From Pardosa pseudoannulata (lineage: Eukaryota; Arthropoda; Arachnida; Araneae; Lycosidae), in NCBI GenBank assembly GCA_032207245.1, contig CM063509.1:56411426-56475425 (forward strand): 64,000 bases of DNA. The letters are read 5' to 3'. Positions 47,719 through 59,000 of this stretch are shown piece after piece. How positions within the stretch are numbered: the stretch's first letter is position 1; each line of letters starts with the position of its first letter. A program made the translations under genes and the position numbers. The notes below the pieces were generated by a model. The model ran no database searches. It saw only the letters and a program-made list of their open reading frames with translations, and was not told the DNA's origin.

Positions 47719-50700
47719 AAAGCCTCAGATAGCCTAATAAGGCCTAATTATGACAGAAACTTTATAATTTTGTTTATAAAAAAAATAAAGCCTCACCAAA
47801 AAATGGGAGGGGGGGGAGAAAGGAGTAACAACAAGCTCAGTAATTTGTTGCTCAATGGTATAAATTTAAAGGTTAATTCAGAGTGCCACTGTCAGCCATT
47901 GCTACAAAAGGACAAGTAGATTGAGACTTTTTATTTAATTAGGCTGATTATTATAAGATATCCATAACTGATTCTAAATAGCTGTGGACATACAAATACA
48001 ACATATGCAGCTACAAAAGGCAGAAAAATATAACTAATAGTAAAATGATATTAGAATTTTTTAAAATTATGTTTATAATTACAAAACTTGATGGTTTGAT
48101 AAATGCATTACAATATTTCTACCATATAGTTTTGAGTGACTTTATCAATATTACTGGTAATTGTTAACAGCAGTAAATGAATAGTTCTTATGAAAATTAG
48201 CTGAAGGAATAGGGGGGCAAGATAAGTTCATTAGCATGGACATTACACAACCTAAATACAAGCCTGACTATGAAAGCTACTTTACAGATTGATTATAAAA
48301 GTAATAAACTTACAGGAAGAGATATGAAAACGTTTATATGGATAATATTTTATATTGATTTTATAATTTAAATGTGATAAAAATAATCAAGTGCAGTGAA
48401 AAATAAACATGAAATAAAGTCTTTCACATCATTGATGACATTTGCTTTTCATTGGACACCATAAATTAAACCTTTCAAGAACTTTAAAAAATACTCAGGA
48501 ATAAATTACAGAAAAATATTTCAAAGTTATTAAGAAAACACAAATGAAATGAAAGACACTGGTTTACTATAAAATACTACAAGGTACAAAGAAACTACAC
48601 AACATGTAAAGAATGCCTAGATAGAATACTTTTATCTGGGTGAGGATACTAAAAGCTGTATTCTAATACTCACAATGACGATTAATTGATAGAGCTTATA
48701 CAGAACCTAATAAAGAAGCTATTGTAACAAACAGTTTAAAGAGTGGGCACTAAGAGCATGCATTGTTCTTCTTAATGAAATAATAAAAGCATTTAAGCTA
48801 AATGAAGTAAATTTTCTTAGATTTATTATTATTACACTATTAAGTTTTATAAATAGGTAATAAAATCTTTCCTTAAGCTTACTTTAGTATGATAGATAAT
48901 TTAATAGACAACAAAATGAAAATTTGGAATATCTTTTTTATTTTCAGTGCAGCAGGCACTTATCTTTCAGCATTCACCCATTCTACAATGCAAGTATGTT
49001 GTTCATTTTATTATGGAAGCACCTTACAGATAGCTAAAATGATTCCATATGATCATCAAAGCAGAATGTTTGAAAAAGTATGACACATGTTGAATAATAA
49101 TCACAGTTTTGTAAAATGTAAAGGTAAAAATAATAGTAATTTAATTTATAATTATTATTATGAATTCAGTTTGGATATATAAAGTTAACCTATTCAGACC
49201 ATGATCACACAGTTCTCCATTTAGGGTCCATGGACACACCAATGTGATTGGAAATTGGAATGTTTTATTACATTGATCATTCTTACTCATCTATTATAAC
49301 TATTGTTAAAACTAATTGGCATCATTAATTTAAATTATCGCCTGCACAACTTTTTATTTTTCAGATGGCAACTAAGTTTATCATACTACTACTGTTTTTT
49401 CTTTTTCATTGTAATGTAGCTGATGTAAATTTGTTCTTGTATCCTTTAGCTTTTAAAATAAAAGTCCTATAACTATTACGTGTTTGAATAAGGTTTTCCA
49501 GAGTATGGAATCTTCAATATATGTTTACATCTGAGTTTTTTCTTCTAAATTAGGAAATTCTAAACAGGCAAACAACAGTATGTGTTTGAGTTCTTCCAAG
49601 GGCTGCAATTTATTGAGCATTGGGTGTTGATATTTTGATGGAATGGGAAAGGATCAAATGTTTATTATAGTTAGAGGTGGGAATACAATTGTCATTTTGA
49701 AGTTCGCTAGGCAGTGTTTTGTATCAATTTTGTTTTAACCATCATGGCAAAAAGAGTTAAATACTCAAGTGAGAACAAAATTTTTTTAATTGATGAATGA
49801 ATCAGATAGTGAAATGGAGGAAAATAATATTTTTAATGTAAATGATACTGAATCTCATTATTAAGGTGACACTGAAATATTTAATAATATGAATAATAGC
49901 GAGAGCCCTTTAAATACAAATGATTGGCAAACATATAGGAAAGATCTGATATCCCTAAAGTTAGATTTATTTATTCAATTCGTTAAATTTATGATGTTTT
50001 TTGGCAACATCATACAATTTTGCTGATAATTTGTATAAATTTTAAAACAATACTTTTTTTTTCTGACTGTAAATATAAATTTTATTAAAATGAAACCATT
50101 TTCTCTAAAACGGTTTTTTTTTCTATATCATAAAACTTTTGTTAGTATACAGATAGATACTATCAGAGATTATGAATTGTAAATTTCATCATATTAAATT
50201 AAAATTGTAATATTTTATAAATTGTAAAATGAAATGAATTGTAAATGAAAAGGTTGAAGATATATGAATCTATTTTTTAAATTATACATGTGTACGACAA
50301 TTAGAGTAATATCATGAAGTAAATATATGATAAAAAAAAAAATGAATCTCCTGCAGAACATTTTTGATTATCTGAAAGTTTACTGTGGAACACTGAAAGC
50401 CATTCTCCTGTGGGGTCTACGAGTGGATGGTCTTATTTAGGGAATTAAACTTAGGACCACTTTATGAAAGCTTGAATGAACAACAATACTATATGAGCAG
50501 CTAAATGAAATACATGCCTTTTTAATTTACAAAACAATGAATTAGTTAATAGTAGTAACTAATATTTTATATCAATAAATGAAGAAAAATGCTATAGGTA
50601 GATATGTTTACAAATTCAAACAGTGACAAATATGTTAAGTTTCAGTAAAACATGTTTGCAAGGAACCCAAAATATTTCTTATGGCACACTTCAGACAGTA

Positions 50701-52988
50701 GATCATTTCATTCCTAAAGCTCTGTAGTACAGAAAGATATTTAGTGAGAAGAAGAAGAAATAAATAAGAATTCTATATGAATGGTGATAAAAATTCAATA
50801 AATATACATGTGTAAGGAATTAAATTTTAAATTATTAAAATAAAATAAGTACAATGGAAATACTAAACGTTTAATTGACAAAGGTTTCACCGTAATCAAT
50901 GTCAGAAAATAATACTAATCTTTAAAGATTTTTACTTTAAAAGATATGTTAAAAGAACTTGAATCATCAAAGAAAAACAAAGCATTACAGAGCAATATAT
51001 TATTATTAAAAAACCTAAAAAATACAAGTATTATTAATATAGAAACACAAGAATAACCATTCTGTTTGCATGTAAATATGCATTAGCATAGTTAATAATA
51101 GATAAAGTACAAACAGATAGTTACATAAAGACAACAAATATTTAATAATGTAAAATTATGTATTGACCTACACAAGTATATTTATCAAAATATACAAATT
51201 TCCCAGTTTATGTGAGAAAGAAAGGCCAAATATGTTGGAATTGTCTGCCAGCATAAGAGATATGCAGGATTATTATGGAGTTAAATTTCCAAATAGTTTA
51301 GTTATTTTCGCACTTAATATGTTGGTTTCTCCTATTTATTATTTCTGTCTAAAGTTTCATATTTTCAAAAAGATTAATATACTTTATTGCAAGCTTTGTG
51401 CTTTTTTGAAAATACAATTTGAGGATGACCTTTATATCTTTTTAATAAAGATTTGAGTAAAAATAAACAAAAGATGCATAATAAATAGCTGTTAGATTAA
51501 AAAAAAATTTGTTAGAAATTGATTGTAGGCCTCAACTTTCTCTAGTTTTCACAGAAAAGTGGTTTCCAATTTCAAATAAACAAGCTCTCCACTTTAAAAA
51601 AATTCAGGAACCAATTCATCATCTGCAATATCCAGAATATCATTAAGGGAACTTGCAGTAATAAAACAACCAAACTTAGACTTATTCCTAGACTTCATCT
51701 TGAATTATACCTAAAAGATGCAATTTAGATTTATATCTAAAAGATATCAAGCCTTAGAATCATTTCCTTTCTACACTTTTAAAGATAATATTCTACTAAG
51801 CTAAAAAAATTTAAATTGCAAAATTTATTTCATTTAGGTTTTATTTTTCAAAAAATCTAACTTAACATTCATCATAAAATTGTAGAAAATGAGAAGGTTA
51901 ATCAGCTTGCCAAATATGGCTGCAAATTGCAATAGTTACCTTTTTCACTGTTCTATCATTTAAATTGGTCAAAAATGATAAAAATTATGCAGAAAAAATG
52001 GAAAAGCCATGGAGCACTTTGTTATTTTCACTCATTCCTATGAATTAGTCTACCCTGCCAATGTTGCAAATTTCAGAATTTTAACTTTCATAAAGTTGAA
52101 TGCTGAATTTCTGATTTAATGCACAGTTTTTATTTTCTTTTGCATACTGAACTAGGGTTTGTGTTTGCATGCTACAGTGAGTTTTTCACTAAAAATGCAA
52201 TAACAGGATGTAACTTTAGCAAAATTTCAAGTTCTACAGACTCCAAAAATTTGTAATAGTGGATGAAATTTTAGGTCCCATGAACCCAAAAAGCCTTATG
52301 AGGAACAGAGTAACAATTTCACTATTTCAGAGGAATGCAATTTCAACTAATTTTGGATATCATAGACCCTAAAAACTTTTAAAGAAAAAACAAAAGGTTT
52401 TTTTTATAATGAATACATTATTACTGATAAAATTTAAATATATCTACATACACTTTTTAAAAACATTAAACCCAGAAAGTTGCATTCAGTTATGAATTAA
52501 GATGGAAAAAAAAGTGCACAGTAAAAGATTTGTTATTAAAAGAAATTCTAGATTTACTAACTGTGGAAGACAGCTAGGCATTAAAACATTTTTCATAAAT
52601 CTCAGTAAATACAAAGAAAGATAAAATTACCATAAAATAAAATAAATCAATACTCACAGAGAGTGCATTTGGGCCAGGAAATTTACCAAATCGTGTAGAT
52701 TTCCAATTTTCTACCATGAGCAGACCAGCATAGATTTTGCCAACAGTAAGTTTTCCTTTTGATAACACTATTTTAGAAGAGAGTTTTGATGTATGAAGGT
52801 CTGAATAATAATATAATATACATAAAAATGCAGGCTTTCAATTTTCTGGTTAGTCTGGGATTTCCTACATTCAAGGGAATCTCAGAAGATTGCAATATAA
52901 AGAAAACATTTTATGTTTGCTTTCGAAGTAATTTAAAATTTTTAAGCATACAGGAATATGTTACAGCACATACAATTTATGTTATACT

Positions 52989-53040
<52 letters not shown>

Positions 53041-56000
53041 GACACGTCAAGTGTTAATGTGAATGGAATAATTAGTCCTTCTTAGTAAAAACATTTCTTT
53101 ATTTAACATGGACTTTCTGTTTCAGGTATCGCTTGCACCATTTTCATTTATTTAAGATGAAGCTAAAAGTGGAAAGGTGTTGACAGCTCCATGTCCACGT
53201 GCTAGCTGATCTTCTCACTTGATTAGTCATCAACTTCCTGTGAAATATCTCTATGCCTGATCGCATTACTCCAAAAGGTTATGCAAGCATGGGTCTTTTT
53301 CATTTATTTTATTATTATAAAAGAGTTCCTTTTTAAAAATCATTTATAACTCACGTAATTTCCAACTGCATCCTTTTTAAACCTGACATATATACACACT
53401 ATAACATAGACTGTGTAGTATATGTTATACAGTGTGATGAAACATCATAGAATTTAAAACAGAAGAATGGGGTTTTGATGCTTGGACAGAACTGGTTCAA
53501 ATTCTCATTAGATTGTCCCCATTTCTATTTGAAGAGTGAAGTGGGAAAGAGCAAACAGTGAAGTGGACAGATTGTTTGTCATCTTCCTGATGCCACCCGA
53601 GAAAGAAGAGAAATGAAGATAGTCCAATATGGAATCCTTCTGTAGCATGGATAATCTGTGATAATCCAGCTTCAATATGGAAGTATTTTAAGAAAGTCAA
53701 CAGTTCTAAGTGAATTAGGTTTTAAAAATAATTCTAGAAAATTTTGGTTTGGATAATTTACCACTTGGAATAAAAGAATTAATCATTTTTATATAAAATT
53801 CATACCTGCATGCGACAAAGAAATATTGGTAATAAATGTAAATTTGTTTTGTGTGATTCTGTAAAAAAGAAATTTTATGTTCAGATATTTGTTTGTTAAA
53901 ATTCATTATTCCCTAAATAAATATATCTTTATTAGATAGATAAATTAAAAATCCTACAACCTGTTGTAAATATCTAACATAAAAATGCTAAACACAGAAC
54001 AAAGTGTACAGTTTTATTAAACTAATATTATATTAAAAAAATATTAATCATATATAAATATTAATCATATATTATCAGTTTTATAATATATGATTTATAT
54101 AAATTTGACTGAACAACACTAAAAATTCAAAATTTAAAATACACTAAATTATAAAGTAATTCTCACTTTCATTTGGAGGAACTAATTGATCAATTTGTTT
54201 TTTGGCTTGGAGAGGCCATAATTTTTTGATGGTTTCTCTCAACTCTTCATCAGCTGCATCCATCTCTTGAGCTGAAGATATTAAAAAACTATGTAAATCA
54301 GAGATCAAAACTCATCAAATACAATAAAAAATAAATCATCAAATGAAATAATATTAAAAACTAAGTACTTTATTGAAAGGATGAATTATTGCTGATCCTC
54401 AAATAATGTGATATATTCATATATAAAACACCCTCAGATTTGTAGTGCAAATTCCTACTTTATATTATGAGCACTTTGTTATCACTTTTTCCCTTACTAT
54501 GAAAGACAGTGAGTAATCACAATTTTCTTCTTGTAGCTCAATATGAAACAGCTCTGTTTACTAGTTTTTAAAAGTAAAGTAGTTTTTAAAGTAAAAGTCT
54601 TTCAAAACAATATACAAAGTACAATATGAATTCCTAGTCTCCCTAGATAAACAAATAGGACAGTTACTGGTGATCTAGCTAGTTCAAAGTGGTTTATGTA
54701 GCAAGATAAAAAGTCATATACAGTTAGGACTCAAAAATTAGAAGGTAAGACCACTGGGAAAAGATCAGTTAAAAGTAGGTTTAATTTCATTCCTCTAAAT
54801 CAGGGATGGACAAACTTTTTCAGTCACAGGCCAAAAATCAAAAGAAAATAAATCTGGTGGGCCAAGATAAATTTTTCTAAAATTTTAAAAACAATATACA
54901 AGTACCTAATGGTTTAAATACATTAATGAGATGAATGAAATTGCGATTTCATTTTTAAAAGTTCCTTATATTGAGGTTTGAAGTGAGATGTACTGATTTT
55001 AAGGAACAATGCTAAATGTTCATCTGTCAGTCTACTGAAATTATTCTTTCTAAAGTTTTAAGTTAAGTTCTAAAGTGTTAAGTTAAAGGTTCAAAGTTGA
55101 AAACACTTGTTCACATAAAAGAAGCAAATATACTGCTGATCTTCTATGCGTGAGATAATAAATTTGGGATATAATATTTAAGCAAAGTAGAAAAGGAGAT
55201 GGATATATAATGTATAAATATATATTTCTTTTAATTTGCCTCGGACCGGCAACTTAAAATTCTATCCACAGGCCGGATAAAACCTTCCTGCGTGCTGGAG
55301 TTTGCCCATCCCTGCTCTAGATGCATTAATATGAGCTTGTCACAAAGAGCTGTTAATGCATTTCTGACTAATTTTAGACAGAGAAGTTAGACATGGGAAT
55401 TATGGGTTTCTTAAGATTACAGACTTATTTGCTGCTCTTCAATTTTAAACAATGTTGTAATAGTTTCTAATCCTCTATAATTTTTACATGATATTCTATT
55501 ACAGATCTTACTTAAAAAGCTCATAATTTAGGCATAGATATGTTCATAACATAGCAACTGGCTACAGAAGTTGTGGAGAGTGAAATGGATATTCCTAAAT
55601 GCATGAGATTGTTGACCAGATATTAGGAGCCAATCAGCAAACATCATGCCACATTTATTCTTATAACATAATTCTGCTATAGCAGTTATATATCTTGTTG
55701 TTAGTCCATGATGTAACTTACATCATGTTTACTTTCTTCATCTCACTTCTCTAACTAGCTTAAAAATAATCTAACTGTAACTGGTTTAGATGTGATAGTT
55801 GAGACTGTGGTGTGATGGGCATTCAAAAGGAAGGTGTATTGCCATGGTCAGACAGAAAGATTGAAGTAATGACCGCATTTCTGATTATTTTTTAATAAAT
55901 AAATAAAATAATAGAGAGAGAGGGGTATCCAAAGTCCTAGAATGCACAACTATCAAGTTCTTTCTATTCAGCTAAAAGAATAAATAATATATACAGAGAA

Positions 56001-59000
56001 TTCTTTTGGAAAGGTCATATAAACAAAAAGAAAGTTTGAATTGACAAACTATTGATTCTCTTTTTGGATAAAGAAACACATCAATGTTTATCTCTTGTCT
56101 CTTTATTGTATACAACTGCCTAATTGCTCATTTATAACTGATCAGCATAGGTGCTAGCCACTTTGCAAACTATGTAGTTGCTACTAAGAAATGAATACAA
56201 TACAGAAGTCAATGCTCTGCATTATACTGAAGCTTGAAATAGAAGAATTACTAGGAGGTTAGGCACAAACATAATTTATATGCTACACTGTATTATATTA
56301 GCATTTTACTATCCTTTAATTATTTCACTCTTTTGGTTTTGTTTGCAGCTATTTGGAATTCAAAAATATTGAAATGTTTGGGTATCACTTAGAAATTGGA
56401 AGTCTAGTCAAAATGTATAAGGTTTTTGATCTATTCAAGTAAAGTGAAATTGATATGTGTTTGGACCCACCTCCAGAGGGGGCTTTGGTGCATCTGTGTA
56501 TAAGTTTTTTCACGGCTTGTAGTTGGTATGTTGTTCTTCAGTTGTATCCCTCACCTGATTATGAGCACATCTGCTGCTCTCAATTTGAATTTAAACGTAA
56601 ATAAATAAGTGTTGTGTTTGTTCTCCCACTCTGGATTATTGAACTTTGATTACCTGAACCCTACTGTGGATTTCGACATATTTTCGTTTTGGATTTTAGT
56701 TTGGATTTTGATTGGTGTCCATCAGTATGAAAACAAAGCATTTCACAATTATGGAAGGGTTGTCTCATAATTTTACCTTTGCATTATACAGAAATTGTAT
56801 AGTGTTAGTATCATAGAAAAGGCTGAATAGACAATACTTTAGAAACCAAATATTAACATTTCTTAAAAATTGTAATTAAAAAAGTAATAAATAATTTCAA
56901 TCATAGAAAACACAAAATCAGTCAAATTACAGATATGTATAATGAAGCAACTAAAAGAATTGCTTTGTACAGGACACATTAAAATGAAAGTTTAGAAAAA
57001 ATATATATAACAAATTTATCCATATAACAAGAAAAAAGTTAAAAACAGATATTATACTCCATATTGAGAATATTAAAGAGAAGACAGGAGGAAATATATA
57101 ACTCAGAAAAAATATGCACAATAGATGATATATCAATACTACATGCAAAACATTAAAATATTTTTAATAATTACCTGCTCTCATCTTTATACTGAGGTTT
57201 TCTCTGATGAGAGCAAATAATGTGGTGCTAAAGTGAACCTTAAAATCTTCTGTCAGAGGCATGTTCATTCTGATCAGTTTCTAAAAAATTTAAAAGAAAA
57301 AAATACTACATTTAATACAAACAATATACAAAGTTAACACGCAGCAAGAGTGTTTGGCAGATGATTGTCCAATCATTCCTCTGATTAGTGAATATCTAGC
57401 CACACATTCAATACATCAATTGGAAGTTGGCGGATCATCTTCTGACTATTTACTTTTATCTTAAATTCAGAGATCAGCTGTACATCAAAGTAAGCTCATG
57501 TTTTGAATTCAGTTTGTCCACACAAAAAATCTCTCATTTACAGCCCTTATGTTTTGTGCCATGTGGATGTACATACTTTGCATGTAATCAAAAAGAGCAG
57601 TATGCCTAATCTTGGTAAGTAATAAGTTTTTTATTTTGTTTTTCAAAAATAATTAATTTGTATATCATTTATTTTAATTCAGAAATGCACATGCATTTTT
57701 GTTAAATCCATTAACACACTTGTTGATAATCCTAAATATAGCACTGCATGCAACATTAGCTATGAATCAGTATTAAGTATTCAAACTCTTAGTTGGTGAA
57801 TGGTGTCATATCTATTTAGAAGTCATATGAATTCTAATGGAAAATGGTTGCTATCGCCTTGAGATGTTGGACTTATACGTTTCTCCTAATTTCGAAGTGG
57901 GGACCAAGTGAAAGACCCCCCAGGCTTAGACTACCCTCTCCTGAGATATTATTCACAAACTTGGAGAACAATGTGGCCATGAACTTATTTTACCTGTCCC
58001 AACTGCCATTAATGAACATGGTAGATCTTTGGCTAACTCAAAGCCACTACCCTCTGGTTGAAACTTAATTTTATCAATTGTGTTACTGTTATTAAAATAT
58101 GGCTTCATGCTTTAGTTTCTTATTTATTTCTCATTTAATAATTGATAATTTCACTATTCATAAATTATAGAAATCAGTAGAATTTTCTAGTGTTTTATTT
58201 CCTTTTCTATTATTATTATTATTATCATTATTTTGGAATTTTTTCCTCCCTTTACTAAAAATGTTCAATGTTAAATAAAAGATAATAAAGAATTAAAATT
58301 CTTTGAAGTATTTTGTTTTTTAAAATAATTTATTTGTATATCATATTGATTATTTAGAAAAGTATTATGTGCAAATGTATTTTTATTAAAGCTGTTAGCA
58401 CTTGGGTGATGATTTTTTAAACACAGTACTGTATGTGACTTAAGCATGCAATGGTCTCTGATACTGGAATGATATTTAAAAAATTGTTTTTGTTTTATCT
58501 AAATCATAATGCTATATATATAACTTCAAACAAAAGGAATTTTTTTGATTGAAAATCAATATACATGAATAAAATGTATACAAACATAAATTATAATAAG
58601 ACAAAGTTTGTGTGAGAAAATTACACTTTAGGAACAAATTTTCCTTTTGTCAGACATGCCAACATTCATGCACTTGTGTCCGGAGCAACAGCATAGTTTG
58701 AAATTTAACATGCTAATCACAGATTATACATAAGTAAGTATCTTATTGGTTTCTAAATTAAAATGAAATTTTTAAATATTTGCACATTAGTATAAATTGT
58801 AAAAGGTAAATTTATGCATTTAAAAATTTATGAGTAGCTTTTTTAGCTTTAACAACTTATTTTTCGGAAGAGTGTTTATTAAAGCAACATTGACCCTGAT
58901 TCAAATATTTCCATTTTTCTATCATCAGAGATTCTAGAGTTCATCTACTCAAATTTGACTCCAATTCATTTAATAAAATTTTTCTGAAGTTTTTTTAGTT

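Larger units (their letters stand above)
46590..52657 (-). other. Largest CaV2 intron in the window, 6.1 kb
   Basis: It contains LTR-like sequence (47222-47650), a long (TA)n tract, a SINE A fragment (47885-48015), a possible piggyBac-like relic (49187-50256) and a tRNA-like fragment near 50390-50500. Another in-frame phase-0 cassette exon here cannot be excluded. Confidence 0.7.
52768..54166 (-). other. CaV2 intron, 1.4 kb
   Basis: It contains a (TA)n tract (52991-53040) and repeat C copy 2 (53130-53394). The rest has no recognised feature. Confidence 0.75.
54272..57174 (-). other. CaV2 intron, 2.9 kb
   Basis: It contains an hAT MITE (54801-55314), an unassigned less AT-rich stretch (55540-55900) and a possible LTR fragment (56456-56678). 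Confidence 0.7.

Noticed and set aside
51598..51705. A short minus-strand frame ending SSLNDILDIADDELVPEFF
   Set aside because: It looks protein-like but has no acceptor in usable phase for the channel and no recognised family; 34 codons could be chance.
52786..53085. A 99-codon + strand frame
   Set aside because: It spans a (TA)n tract inside an intron; the Tyr-Ile run is microsatellite-derived.
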